A DNA stretch of 64,000 nt from Aricia agestis. Lineage: Eukaryota; Arthropoda; Insecta; Lepidoptera; Lycaenidae. The DNA is taken from NCBI RefSeq assembly GCF_905147365.1, contig NC_056423.1, positions 5,250,501 through 5,314,500 on the forward strand, read 5' to 3'. Each line of letters starts with the position of its first letter. The first letter of the stretch is position 1. The position numbers and the translations under genes were made by a program. Positions 22,840-36,213 of this stretch are shown here, one piece after another. The notes beneath the pieces are model-generated. The model was not told the DNA's origin, ran no database searches, and saw nothing but the letters and a program-made list of their open reading frames with translations.

Positions 22840-25800
22840 AGAAGCTTTGCTTATAATTGTTTTTAAAATTGCTTCTAAGAAGCAAGTAAAGAAAATGAAT
22901 AATAATGAAATTAAACAAGGTGTTTCTGGTTTCTGCCATCTTTTCTTGCTTAAGCTAGTAAACGGATTTTGATGAAATAATATCATCGTTCATCCCTCAT
23001 AAAGCTAATAACTTAGACATTTTATGCAGCGTTTGTTGTGTTTACAGTTCGACAAGGCATTATAATATGAACGTGGCGAGAAAAGGAACTAAACGCTTCT
23101 ATCATAGAAAAACGTCATTTTTGACATGTGTTTGACAGTTCTCCTTACAGCAGCGCTCCCGTCAATGTCACCCACATTCAAATAAAGCCTTGTTGAACTG
23201 TATTTGAATATGCCAGACAAAAACAAAAAGACGGCTATCTTTATAATAATATTATGATAGAGTTGATGTTTATGACAAATCCACACCCAATTTCATCTTA
23301 TAATAATTCTATTCGACGTTGTGCACACGTAACTGGACACAGGCAATAATGTTTATTGTTACACAAGAGGAATTATCCAACAATCGAAAATATGCAGGTT
23401 GTATCAACGATGTTAGTTATTTGATTTCCTCGGTATTATCTAACGCTATCGTTACATGGCTTATTAAAATTTTAACATACAATAGTATTGACCAATGAGC
23501 GTGAGCCTTACAGAATTATTGACCAATCAGCGAGTCGTGAGGCTACCGGGAAATACTGAAATATGAAACGTTCTAGGAAGAGTTAGATAAATAACAGTCA
23601 TCGCCTTTAGTCAGCAACATGAATCAGTCTTTATATAGTGGAAATTAATAAAAATAAACATTATAATATAAGCGTTTCGAGTATACACTTTAGTATTGAG
23701 AAGTTAAATAGGCCCATGAACAAAAATAGGTACTCCAAAGAACACTAGATGCTAGCGATGTCCCAGACTTCGGAAAAGAAAGAATGAAGTACGCAAAATT
23801 ATGTGCCTTTTAAGTATCAAATAAGGCATTAGGATTAACTATTTTTCTATTGTACTTACCCATACCCAATGCAAGTCTCTCTTTATGTCTATACGTGATG
23901 ATGACGAAATTATATGTTACAATATCTACTACAATAATTCTAAGCCAGGATTATAGACCCTTAAAGCACGAACATTTAGCAATAGTAGATGATTGTTTTG
24001 CATAAAACCATTTGACATTTGATCTCACATTTCAGCCACCTGAAATACCATATAAATGTAAAACAGGACATTTAGAAAGTTGTGACAATGCTAATCGGCA
24101 CATTACAATACAATACGTCGTTATGGCGAATGCTAAACGCTAAATGCCCATTTGACCAATTTGAAGTGATTAACCCAAAACCTAAATCCGCCACTGCATT
24201 TTGTTTCACTCATAATTCGACACTTTCTCTCTGATGGTTAAAGAGATTGCCTGCGGCTGAAATTTTGTCTAGCGAAAATGTTCGCAATAAAATACATAGT
24301 TTTGGCTATGAGCGGGGACCCTAGAGTCTAGACGATCAATAATATTGCACAATAAAATTGATCGTCTAGGACCCACTTGTGCTCCAAGCGGCACCAGCCA
24401 AAACATTGCACTTTAGTATCGACGTTCAGAAATGTTTTTGTAAAAAAATTACTCTGAATAAAAAATATTTTGATTTTGATTGACGAGACAAGTCGATATT
24501 ATATATAATTATATTTTTTATTTTTATATATCGTTTATCGAAACAGAATAATATTTTACAATGTGCCGTACCACGAAAATAGGTAATACCACCAAAAACA
24601 TTTCATGTAAAATGTTGCCAAGACGACCATAATATATAAGGTTTGCTATGTGAAAAAGATATGAGATCTAGAGCCAAGATTCTGGATCTACACGCCCTAA
24701 CTCTACCGACCCTAACTTCAACAAATTCTACATATCAGTGAAATGTATGGCTTCGCCGTTTCGCTACCGTTAAATCCAGTCGAATAATATTTTTAAAAAT
24801 TTGTATTTAAGTTAGATAAAGCGATAGTTAAAAGTTTTGAAACTCCTAATCTTTACTGCTAATTAATTGAATCGTTAATAGCTATGTAATCTGTGGACAT
24901 AAAATATTATGCTACTGTTGATGAAGTAAATGATTAATTAAGCAGATCTATTAGATACAATCTAACAAGAGATGTCAAATCATTGGTAAAATGTTTTGTG
25001 ATTGATAATAATACCCCCAGTTTCGTTGACGGTGGCCGGATTCATTGAAAACCAGGCCAGTTACGCAGTATTAAATATATAGTGCCCAAGCGAACTCTCT
25101 ATTCCTTTACTATCATAATCCAGTGGGACGGAAGACCGACTTTTTACATGCCCATCCGATGGATCATCTAACATCTTACATGACAGACAATCAGATGTTC
25201 AGCCTACATTGCCTAACCAAACTTGGAGAATAACACGTTTCCAACGCGGGAATTGAACACACGACCTTCGAGTCAAGAGCTTTGCATTATTTTTTCAACT
25301 ATAGGTATTTAAACCTTCGATCGGGGATTCTCGGAAATGCTATTGTATTCTATTGTTGTCGCGATCACCGGTGCTCTTATGGGGCTTGAAGTATTAAAAT
25401 AACGGCATCTAAAGTGTACATTTCACAAACGTCGAATATTGACACACATCTGGGTGAAATTAAGACCGTTTTGCGTTTAGTTCCGGTGTTAATGATGAAA
25501 CTTTCGTTTTTAATTGTTATTATTAAACGTTTAACCTTAAATTAAAACATTATGAGTCATTTCTACACATTTCTATTAAAAACCATTGGTTCGATACTTT
25601 TCTCTTCGTTTTCGCTTGTTTCAATTTTTATTCCAAGATTAATTATATCGGAAATATGCCAAAGCCTTGAAAATTCAATCTTATAACAAAAATGCGTTTT
25701 TACATCTACATCTATTCTTTATATTATATCTTGTAGAAATTGAATCATCAGAGTTATTATGCCACTTAAAATTTCATCCTCGCGATAATAATCTTATCAC

Positions 25801-28800
25801 TCTTGCATTCAACTTATGATAATCTTTAGTAATGCAACAGAAATCCCATTATTATTTAAAGTAAGCTCACAATAGTTTCTTAACAGTTGCTCAAGTAGTC
25901 CATTGCTCTTGGCCCTAATTCGTATCAGTAGACAGTAGCCTGATTCCACCATTTTATCTAATACTAGCTGGCTCGTCGGACGTCGTCTCACTTTCCTTCT
26001 AATATAAACCTTCCCTAGACCTCCACGAATATTTCAAGACTAAAATTAGCCAAATCGGTTTAGCCGTTCTTGACGTTTTAGCTAAACCAACGAAATTTTA
26101 AATTCTTTTTTGCTTATATGGATAGATTATCGTAGCCGGTAATGTTTCAATGCAGTTTTTAGTAAATAAAATAACAAAATTACAAACCATCATCAATCGT
26201 GTTATGTTTGATAAAAACTCCAAAAGTCTGCAATTTCACGTTTGATTAAGGTATATAAGAAATTAGAATACTATTTTGCTATTTCAACCGAGCTATATCA
26301 AAGCGTTAATGTCAGATTGGCATAGCAGAATCGAGGTGCACCTACCAGTTCCTACTGTCCCACTGTACATACTCTTACACAAAATATCCCATACTGAGAG
26401 ACAAACCTGGCCATACTGTTACTAAACTAGATTATAATATAATATTTATGAGATTACAGTACTGTAAATGGTGAACAGTGACATATTGGAGTTACCAAAC
26501 GACACTGACCTATAGATAGCTTAAAAGCTGATATAAAAGGTAGAGTAAATTTGGAAATATAGATGTAGGTTTATTGAGTAAGTATTACAGTAACCCAAAA
26601 AGATAGACAATAAATTAGCAAAGTTATTGTATAAATGAAATAACTTACTCTATGCAAGAACTGAGCAGGTAAAAGATGATGTTGCTACTTCAAAAATAAA
26701 GCTTGATGATATTTATCGAAGAAAGAGATCCTAAAGAGTGAATAATGGAGAGTAGTGAAGAAAAGATCAAGAAACAACGACACTAGAACACGGTACACTT
26801 TTCACGATTCGACCTTCATTCCGCACTATCCAGTAAAGTGTTTGTTTCCATAAAACAACTATTTCGATTTCCACACAATCTATCCGAAATGGCACTTATC
26901 AACTGATAACTTAATAGCTGTATAAATTGTAAAGGCGTATGCTAATGCCTTAACAAATAGCGGATATGTTTTTGTTCGTTCAGTACTATTTTACCCTCAA
27001 ACAGCCTTTATACCACCAGCATAAGGCTTAAATTAACAAGGGAAAATAACTTTTAACGGATACATAACTCTTACAGCTTCATGGTGGTAAGTATGCTGTA
27101 GTTGTTTTCGTGACAATTTCTCTTGTTAGTCTCTACTGGTGCTAGATTGGTTGTTAAGTTTCTGACATTTTTATGTTCAAAGTGTTTTTACTGTAATAAT
27201 TCATTTAGAGAATTTTCTACTATAATTCCTTTATAAAAAGGATGTTGTTTAAATATTTGTTAAAAATGAAATTTGCTTCTATGTTGCTATTTGAGATCTC
27301 ATTCTCGTCCATCAACTTTTTCAAAACATCTAACTAACTCTTACGCCAATTTTATCTCTAACACTAATTTTAACTTAAAAAGACAAGGTCGTGTTAGATT
27401 TATGGCTTCCTTTGAATCATGTAATGGTCATATAAAGACTAATAGGTACTACGATCACAAAGACTACGTCTAGGGTTTATCTAGGTCAATAGCATTTGAA
27501 ACAAGAAATTCAAGTCCTCACGCTGAACTGATAGAAAACTGACTCATAGATGAGCTCATAAAATGTTAAGATGTTATTAAAAACGTTCCATCCTTCATTA
27601 AAAGGTTAACAGTGTTTGTTTTTTGTGGGTTCCTTTCAATTGATATGACAGCATTTATGTATTAAAAGACCTTGTTATTGCTGTTACAACTAGTGTAGTT
27701 TTTAAGGTAATTTAATTATTAACTTTTATGTTACTGTAATTTATCTTGTGGTATAAAGACATTTGCAGGTTAGTGCAATCGAAATAGATTACCATATAAG
27801 GCATAAACCATAACGGTTGTGGGACAAATTGTGTACAAAGTGGATCTCGCGGTCTGTGGTTTGTCGTTCAAGTTGCATATTATTAGAATTACAAAAAAAC
27901 ATGAACGTTAATAGAATAATAATAAATTATTAAGAAATAAAAAAAATATAAAACAAAACTTTTATAAGTGCCAGGAACCACAATGCCATGATATTGAACA
28001 GATTAAATCACTGGAAGTTGCTCACGAAATAGATGAACTAAATTGTTCCAGCACTGAGCAGGCTGATGACGATGAACAATTGCTAAGAACACTGTTGATC
28101 ATGTTAGCTTTCTAACAAAAAAAAGTAAATCAAAATCGGTCCACCCGTTTGGATCCTACGATACCAGTTACCACACATAAACACAGAGGCATATCAAACT
28201 TATCACCGCTCTTTTTTCGTCGGGGGTAAATGCATAATTTAGAATTTTCGATGGTCGAATATCAGAAGGTTCGAAAACGTAAACAAAGATTTTATTTAAG
28301 TCGCATTATACAACATTAGGAAAATCAGATGCTAGATTTGCAAATAAGGTATTCGTTAAACGAATTTAATATCAAGGAAACCCGAGGCATGTTCTGTCAG
28401 TCATGTCTTGAGGTTACGTAAACTTATTGCTAATACTATGCTATATTAACAAATAAGTACATATATCAAGTTCTTGACAATTAGTAGTCAAATTGATATT
28501 ATATTATTTCTTATATTTTCATCTTAAACTAAATAATTTAATCGAAATATTCTTATTTTTACAGAGCGTATGTCGTCATGTATCTACCATTATTACACTC
28601 CTACCCGTATTCACTCCTTTTATGCACATAATTCACAATCAAGCTTAATTTAATGAAAGTAGAGTTACCAAAATGTCATAATGAAATTAAAGTCACTTCC
28701 GCTTTAACTGTATTCTCCTATTTAACTAGCCGTGGGACGACACAGTCGTTAGAATTTGTAGTTCCATTATGTTTATGAATGATAGGAGAGAATGAAAGCT

Positions 28801-31800
28801 TGCTAGGACCAAAAGCAGAGAGATATAAGATGGTTAATGGTTGTATAGAATTCTAGCTAAGCTTATTAACCAAGGTAATAGAGATTATTTTTTAATAGGC
28901 ATCACAGAAGTTAACCAAATTGCTTTGGGAGAATGTAAAACTGTAAAAAATATTTTAATGACTAAAAGGTTAGGAAGCATATTGTCAATTTTCTAATAAC
29001 TGCTTTTCAGTTGATACTGCAACAGACAATTAGTATATAATCTGTAAACAAGTGAAACTTTAAACTATTAGACATTATTGTTAAAAGTGGTTTGACATTC
29101 AAGGACGTAACACTAACATAAGTAAAACGTCTGTAATCTGTATACAAAACCTGGATCTTTTTCTTAGTAATGGACTTAAATTTTAGATGAAATCACATAA
29201 TCTAGGGCACAATTTACTACTGGAGAAGCATGTGGGTGTGATTAAACGTAATTTAGTCAGCCGAGGTGAACAACCTGGCTAATTAAATGCTAATGATCGT
29301 GATAGTGATTGTGAAATGCATTGTGTACCTCTGTGCGATTTCGCAGAACCCGTTGCAAGTCCAATTTAAGCCAACAGAAACGTTTTTGGAGAATAGGAAC
29401 TAGATAACTTTTAAATCTATATGCGTAAAGAAAGATGTAGAATTTGCTAATACACTATATCTATTTAGGTAGATGAAACTAGAACTTTTAAATGTGGATG
29501 TTATAGTTCGAGTTCAGAAAAAATAACTATTAGGGAATATCAAAATCTGACACGCAGTATGTAATATCTATATTTTAAGAAAGTATAGGTAAATACTAAA
29601 AATAGATGTAATTTGAAGAGCACAAACAATATAAAAATTTGCGGCTACGATTTCTGATGCTTCCGCAATATCTTTTTTGTTTGGAATATCTTCTATAACT
29701 CTTAAGTCTTAATAGACTGGCTTCTTCACCGCAACAGGCAAAGTCGCCAATTGACTGATATTTCTGACCGCAGTAATCACAGTTCCTTCAGCTATTTTAC
29801 ATTGGAGTTTCCTAAAGTGATCCTTATGTCGTCAGCCCAAGGGCAGCCTAGATGTAAAAATAACTTTGAACGGACCATATTATAATTATCTGTTATATAA
29901 CAAGCGTCGGTTTTTGCATTTCTTTCAACATCATTACTTCATTTTACCTGTCATCTTATCCGTCATTCATCACGAGGTGATCATGACTCGTGATCATTTG
30001 TTTTTTGCGAAGTAATCTGTTTCTTATTGGCTCTGATGTCTTATTTTCCAGTTAATATGGAAGTACATTTAAGTGTCTACATAAAAACTGTTAGTTTTTC
30101 CTGAGATCAACTACAGTTCAATTTCTAATGAAGGTCGCTTGAACCCTGCGTCTTTGAGAACAATCTCTGTGATTCTACTATTAACATCGTCGTTCTTTTC
30201 TGTGCGATGTCTATCAAACAATATAGCTATGTTGAACATGCTGAACATTCGTCAAACGACTGACCTTTGGAGTAATGAGTCAGAAAGCGCTTGTTGTTAA
30301 TTTAAAATTTCGTAAAAATATCATATTGTTGGTCCTTGTAATTTTAATATAAAACTAACTGGATCAAACAAGAACTAAGAAGCACCAGAGATGAATATTA
30401 ATTACAATTATCTGTCAAACTCTTCATTAAATTGAAGTTTATTCATCACTAAATGTCTCTCGAGCACGGTTGTAAAACATTCAGTGAATTTTATAACTTG
30501 CTTGCGTCTGTAGTTCTAACACTAGTCACACTACATGTGCTTGCAAGCTTTGTTCCCTCAATTAAAGCAACATCTGCCTCGTATGTTTTTATAGCTTCAG
30601 TTAATGACCCTTGTGACACAAGTGCACTTATTGGACGTGGAAAATCATCAATTAACTCGATGACTTGTGAAAACGGTAATGCAAATTAATTTTTTGTTCG
30701 AATCGAAGACTTCGTACTGATGCAAAAAGCGTGGCCAAAAACAGGTCTCCAGATCTGTTTGGGGCTCTTTTGATAATTTAAATCACAATTTGAGATTAAT
30801 GTGTTACTATTTCTTATACCTGTAATATGTACTATCATGGCTGTTCAGTCAAATAAACATGGTGCTATAATTTACTTTTGAATTTTTTTAAACATACAAA
30901 ACCTTAAAACAATGACTTTTTCCCAACAGTAGAACTCTCTATTTGCTTTCAATTTAAAAGTTACATTATTCTCTCACAAAGCTGCCAGTATACGTGTTTG
31001 TTTGGGCAATGAATTCCAATGCACCTGGTTACAGTCCGTTCAGAATTCTCCGTCAGTGTTTCTAGGAAAATGGTCCTTAACACCACGGCTTAAAAGTCCC
31101 ACCAGAGGTAAATAACACTGGACGAAACTTCACTCAAGTACGCTTTTATGATGTGTAGAATTGAGTATACAAAACTAAATTAACCATGGAATTTGAAAGG
31201 GTTAAGGTGCTTGAACTGTGTGCAATTATTAATTATTGCAGGGAATTCTAGTTTTAATACTCACTTACATAAGATTAACTTTTGCTTGCTAAGAATAATT
31301 AATCATGTGTGGTCTTGTTTTGTTTCAGGTATTGACGCTTTTTTATTGCTATTGTGGTATGGAGTTGAGTGCGTGAGTTTATTTGAAATCAGGAATTTTA
31401 GGCAATTCATTAATTGTATGCTTTGAAACATTTATAACTCTAAATACATTGTTGTTATTTTTAGATTATTAAATTGAAATGCTGAGAGCATTCCAATTTA
31501 ATTTTACCAAAGTTCGTACTAAATAAATAATAATCGTACAGACATATAAAATCTTGTCTCAGGCCCTAGGCACCTAATTGTTTTTAGCAAATGGACCCTA
31601 AATAATATATTTTATTTCATCTTTTTTTACACTAAAATTTTATTTTTTCACAAGAATTTTCTCTACATTAAGTTCAGTAGGTCAAGAAATAGAAGTATCA
31701 CGTTTCTATACAGTCATGCTATTAGAGACAGTTATGGGTAATGCATCTGCAATACTATCTACATAATATTATGTGCTCTCTATCACTACGACTGATATAT

Positions 31801-31990
31801 CCTCGATTTTATACAACTGTACATCAGTTGAATCATCTACAAAGATATTTTGCATATCATGAGCTATGGTCACAGTGTAATTTTATTATGCTTTCATGTT
31901 ATCTAAAATCTCAGTATTTTTTTCCGTCTTCAAACTATACTTTTTTTCTTTATTTATTTTTCTTTTTATCTTAAATATTAATTAAACAAT
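22840..31990. other. Long non-coding stretch with few recognisable repeats
   Basis: I see no supported exon. Items noted are an inverted pair 'tctagacgatca' / 'tgatcgtctagg' at about 24328-24370, repeat fragments at 25965-26130 and about 28129-28215 ('aatcggtccacccgtttgga'), and otherwise AT-rich unique-looking DNA. The frame 30453-30689 (78 residues with a hydrophobic stretch) has no splice context or motif and is left uncalled. Confidence 0.45.
25965..26130 (+). repeat. Dispersed repeat, relative of 19828-19985
   Basis: It carries 'actagctggctcgtcgga', 'aatatttcaagactaaaatt' and 'ggtttagccgttcttgacgt', in the same order as the copy at 19.8 kb. Confidence 0.65.
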
Positions 31991-32179
31991 TTTCTTCCTT
32001 GCAGTAAATTTTATCTTAGCTCACTTATTTGGCAATACATTAATCTGTTGTAACTTTACGATTTTTGTTCGCTGGCTTTGACCTACAACGTATCGCGTAT
32101 TGCATTCGTACAAAGCTAATAATTTGTATTGGCATTTACGGTTTGTAATATTATCTTCAATTGTAATCCATACTTAATC

Positions 32180-32410
32180 CATAAATGCGAATGTGTGTCT
32201 GACTGTCTGTTTCCTCTTCACGACAAAAACCGCTGGACCACTTTTGCTGGAATTTGGTATGGAGACACTAAGTCTCGGGAACTTTTCCAGTACATAGGCA
32301 TAGGATACTTTTTATCCGGGAAAACTGTGTGGTTCCTTCGCGATAAACAAATTTTAGCGCAAAGGAGTTCCGGAATGCGGGCCCATCTAGTATTATAATA
32401 TTCGTAATAA
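32180..32410 (+). repeat. Dispersed repeat, relative of 13835-13990
   Basis: It shows 'gtctgactgtctgtttcctc', 'aaaccgctggaccacttttg', 'ggatactttttatccgggaa' and 'cgcaaaggagttcc' before an attataatatt tail. The overlapping small frames are repeat shadows. Confidence 0.65.
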
Positions 32411-32439
32411 TATTTTGATTGTTGACAGCATGATCGAAT

Positions 32440-32890
32440 CGCCACCATTCTGTCACGGTTCGTTTAGTATACTTGTTGTTACGTCATTACAGTGCTGGCA
32501 TCTATTTCGGAGATTCGCCACGCTCCTCCAGTGTAGAAATCGTTTCACAACTTGCCTACGGGATATTGGAATCGAATAACACTTTCGCCGACTCGGTATA
32601 ATATGAACTCTGAAATTACACGAGGTTCAAGTTCGAGTTTAGTTCCTCCTGCGCCCGCTAGATGTCGCTCTCAGGACGCTAAATCGCGCTATCGCTTGTC
32701 CGACAGTGAATCATGACTACAGTTCTTCGGAGTGTTTCAAGTTAACTTTGCGCAGAGGCAATATCGTAACCAATGAGGTTAATCCGAGGTGCGATTATTG
32801 CTAGTTGAAAACTTTACCAATACCCCGCCGTGTGGACGTGAAATACCGTCCGCTATGGCAATTTTTGAACGGCTGTAAAGGCCAAAAAAA
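32440..32890. other. GC-richer unique-looking island
   Basis: This segment is visibly less AT-rich than its surroundings, matches no repeat elsewhere in the window, and carries a CCAAT-type 'taaccaatgag' at about 32768. No frame with splice sites was found, so it may be regulatory or part of an untranslated exon; this is a guess. Confidence 0.2.
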
Positions 32891-32999
32891 CGATCAACAG
32901 TTAGAACTAGTATTAAATAGTAGTATATTAATTAGTTGAAAATCTGTCTCATGATGAAATATTAAAAACTATATAAAAAAATTATTTTGTCGCTCGGGA

Positions 33000-33275
33000 A
33001 CCGTACCTATCGTATGTCCTATTTCTGGGCGCCTAACATGCGCCAACGAGAAAATTTTGTCTAAGTACATGTTTTCTCGATGTTTGATGGTTTGTCTCTT
33101 CATATCTCTATTGACCCTAACATGAGTCATGACATACTTACATTTTTTCTCGTGCAGATCTGTCGTCAAAATAATACATTTTTATCGAGTTTTGTCGAGA
33201 TTTTGACATTATGAGAAGAGTAGTTTTTAACTACACTCGAGAGTCGAGAGTGAGATATCTCATCGTACGCATGCA
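33000..33275. mobile_element. Decayed MITE, reverse relative of 5758-6020
   Basis: It contains 'catgttttctcgatgtttga' and 'tggtttgtctcttcat', the reverse complements of internal blocks in the 5.8-kb element, and 'gagagtgagatatctcat' at the right end. Terminal repeats are eroded compared with the other copy. Confidence 0.7.
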
Positions 33276-33576
33276 GGTTGAGTCCTGTGCGTCTGCACAG
33301 GACTCAAACTATCTCCAGATTGAAGAGATAACAGACAGACAGACGCACATTCGCGTTTTTATTAAGTATGGATAACTGCTAGGTAACTATTAATTTGCTA
33401 TTGTTAACTTAATTACTCTTAATTAAGGAAAATTCTCACACACTTACTAAAATAGATTAAGACGGTCTCAAGATAAGTAGGTGCATTGTGTAAATCACTT
33501 GGATGAAACAAAATGCGGTTAGCAATGCGCTAGCGAATCTGTGTTGATTCGCGCAAATTACTATGAAACCGCACAT

Positions 33577-33710
33577 AAACTGTGCAAGCGATAATGAACT
33601 TTGTTGCCTATCAAGTAAGGTATGTTTTGGTCAAACAAAACAAAGTGGTGTCGTCAAACTGTGCAAGCGATAATGAACTTTGTGTCTAGTAAATAAGCGT
33701 TGTTTTGGTG
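33577..33710 (+). repeat. Direct duplication with 79-bp period
   Basis: The 28-bp block aaactgtgcaagcgataatg+aactttgt occurs at 33577-33604 and 33656-33683. Looser similarity continues downstream ('gttttggt' in both). Confidence 0.75.
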
Positions 33711-34175
33711 GGGTAATGTCGATGGGGCTGTGGGAAATAGGGATTTGACAGATGGAATTGCGGTGGTCTGCTAACCCATGGGCCGTGGCTATTGATTCGA
33801 TAACGGATAGTTAGGTGTCCGTTATCGATACTTATGGTTTATTGTTTACAAATCGAGTGAAATGACTATGGATATTCGATGTAAACCATAAGTATACAGA
33901 TTCTGCGGTACTTAATGCAATCTCTTGGAGACCTTAAATCATAAAAATTTACTAAGATAAATTGGGAAGAAATAATTTATTTGGATTGCAGTTGCTAAAT
34001 TAGGTAATCATAAAATTATTATTATAGTTCAGGATAATTTTGACCAGCTCAAAGTGCAAACTGCAAAGTCGTAAACATGATTAATATAAAATTGAAGATC
34101 ATCATGAAAAGATAAAATAAAAAATAAAAAAAAACTAAAGAAAGTACAGCATTATAGCATAATATAATGTAGCAG

Positions 34176-34250
34176 AAATATAAAAAGAAGCTTAAGGAAG
34201 AAATATAAAAAGAAGCTTAAGGAAGAAATATAAAAAGAAGTTTAAAGAAT
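34176..34250 (+). repeat. Three tandem 25-bp units
   Basis: Units at 34176-34200, 34201-34225 and 34226-34250 read aaatataaaaagaagcttaa+ggaag. The first two are identical and the third has three changes. Confidence 0.85.
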
Positions 34251-34523
34251 GTATTTAAAAGTGAAGAAAAAATTACCAAACCGTTAAAGGCTTAGAGAAA
34301 TCCTGAGTACCTATAGTTTCGACTCCTAACGAACTATTGACATGGCATGGAAACCAAAGTTCTGACACCAAATGTGTAAATCTAGCCAATTAAGGTGACA
34401 CTGATGGAACATCTGTCACGACAACGACTACGATTCCCATACTAAATACAGAATCGTCACGATCGATTAGATCGAAATGTGCATCCGGGAGCACAGCACT
34501 AGTGTCACTGTTTTTATAAAATT

Positions 34524-34625
34524 TAGGGGTAAACGAGCAAACGAGTCACCTGATGGAAAGCACTGTCGCCTATTATTGACAATGGCGATATCAGAAGAGT
34601 TGCAAATGCGTTGCCGCCCTTTACG
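34524..34625 (-). repeat. Decayed LINE/SINE tail fragment
   Basis: On the minus strand it keeps 'aagggcggcaacgcatttgc', 'caggtgactcgtttgctcg' and little else. It is an old truncated insertion of the family at 0.64, 4.0, 6.6 and 18.4 kb. Confidence 0.65.
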
Positions 34626-34689
34626 ATTCCCGAATCCCGTCATTACTAGTTGTTTTTTTACCGACGCAAACTGACGTGTTTTGAGTTTG

Positions 34690-34990
34690 TTATTATCAGG
34701 ACCCTATTACTGAGAAAACGGTCTGTCCGTCTGTCTGTCTGCCTCCAGGCTGTATCTCAAGAACCGCTATAGCTATACTTCTGAAATATTCACAGATTGT
34801 GTATATCAGTTGCCGCTATAACAACAAATACTAAAAACAAAATAAAGTTCCCATACAACAAACGTGATTTTTTGGCTTTTTTGTTCGTAAGCCATAATGG
34901 ACACAGTTCATCGACATCAGCTCGCTTTATGATAAGGGTAAACTTCATTTTTACAGTAAACTTTATGATATGATGATGGGTCATGGCCCA
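34690..34990 (-). repeat. Dispersed repeat, inverted relative of 44338-44818
   Basis: The string 'ctgtatctcaagaaccgcta' here is the complement of 'tagcggttcttgagatacag' at 44.7 kb. The phrases around 'cacagattgtg' and 'gccgctataacaacaaatac' also match in inverse order. Confidence 0.7.
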
Positions 34991-35789
34991 TGGGACTCAT
35001 ACACACCCTAAAATATTTTCACTTTGCTTAGTTATTAATGTATACTGCTCACATCATTCATGATCAACACAGCTTCACAATCATGTTAGCAATCTTGGTT
35101 GTTCATCATAAGCTCAACCATTAGAAGGGCCTTTACATGTGAAGATCCAAGATCCCACCGAATTTGTGGTATATTTGTTTAACCCACAACTGTCTTGTGT
35201 CCGGTTGTGTGTTTGGTTTGTTCAATTAAAGCTAATGAAAAATTCGTGATCGTTGTATTAGATCGTTTAAAATCGACAGTAGCTTACAATTCTTTTAGGT
35301 TGTTATGTTTTGCCAGAATATGATGAAACGAAATCATGTTTAGTTTGTAACTTGACATTATTATATTTTACCCAGAGTTAGTTAACCCAAATCTGTGAAA
35401 GTGGACTTAGAGGTAGATGTTCAAAAAAATATTTTTAAATCCCTCAAAAATTTTTCAGTGAAGTGCATGTACAAGTTTTAAATTTGTACATGCACATTGC
35501 ACATAATATGATGGGTAAAATGTAAACAAAATTTAAAATGTTATCTACAACTTGTACATGCATTTCACTGAAATTTTTTTAAAATATTTTTTTATTTTAC
35601 TCTATCTCAAAAAATCTATACTTACACCAAACAAGTTAGCTATTATATTTTGCCTTCGTCCGCCAAGACACTCTTTTACTGAATCCGACGAGGACAAAAC
35701 ACTAAATAACGTCTTAAACTATATTTACTAGTGATAGGATATTTCTATTTCACATTCGATTATCGATTTATTGAAAACCGTAAACGGAT

Positions 35790-35955
35790 TAGCTGTAAAT
35801 CGATAAAGTGCATCGATCGTTCTCGGAACGCGTCGTAGTGATGTGCGTGATGGTTTATCGATATAATCAATTAGCCCGTTATTTATAACGCTACGAACCT
35901 TATCTGAGGTGGTTTAATATTCAGTGATTCTTGTAGGCGGATAATGGCCGGTTCG
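35790..35955 (+). promoter_or_regulatory. Candidate Inr + DPE core promoter with DRE-like sites
   Basis: An arthropod initiator TCAGTG lies at 35921-35926. Taking its A (35923) as +1, positions +28 to +32 (35950-35954) read GGTTC, which fits the DPE consensus RGWYV at the required spacing. Upstream are several ATCGAT sites ('aaatcgataaag' about 35796, 'gcatcgatcg', 'gtttatcgatata' about 35851) resembling the DRE motif TATCGATA of Drosophila promoters. No TATA box was seen. The motifs are short, so chance is possible, but the exact spacing plus the following exon makes this worth testing. Confidence 0.4.
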
Positions 35956-36032
35956 AATGCGATGGATATCATTTATTGCCTTGTTAAAATGGCTTTTAAT
36001 CTGTGTATTACATTAATTTTGTTCGGTCAAAT
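35944..36032 (+). CDS. Candidate first coding exon of an unidentified gene
   Basis: An ATG 21 nt after the predicted start site opens a frame of 29 codons plus 2 bases (MAGSNAMDIIYCLVKMAFNL then CITLILFGQ), ending at a strong donor, AT|gtaagt. Residues 8-28 are largely hydrophobic and could be a signal peptide or membrane anchor. The exon ends in phase 2. It therefore does not join directly to the exon at 56090, which opens in phase 0, and an intervening or different partner exon is needed. I found none convincingly in the window. It might be an alternative start of the gene at 56 kb or a separate gene. No homology is recognised. Confidence 0.3.
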
Positions 36033-36063
36033 GTAAGTAATTCTGTTTTTGCTTGTATTGTCT

Positions 36064-36213
36064 ACAGAGTGTAATAAAACAAGGTGATGATACTTAAAAT
36101 AGATAGATAGAAAATGTAAAGGTAGCTGCATTAGCTACCTTTACAGTGAACTCTATTTAAGGGACACCACATACACACCCTAAATTACTGTCACTCAGCT
36201 TCGTTGCACCCTG
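36064..36213. mobile_element. Decayed MITE (family of 57991-58179)
   Basis: It has 'acagagtgtaataaaac' at the left, an inner hairpin 'aaaggtagctgcattagcta', then 'acagtgaactct' and 'acacaccctaaattactgtc'. These same blocks occur in order in the better-preserved copy at 58.0 kb. Confidence 0.65.

Noticed and set aside
30453..30689. 78-residue frame with a hydrophobic segment (possible small membrane protein)
   Set aside because: No splice context, promoter, motif or composition shift; length is compatible with chance.
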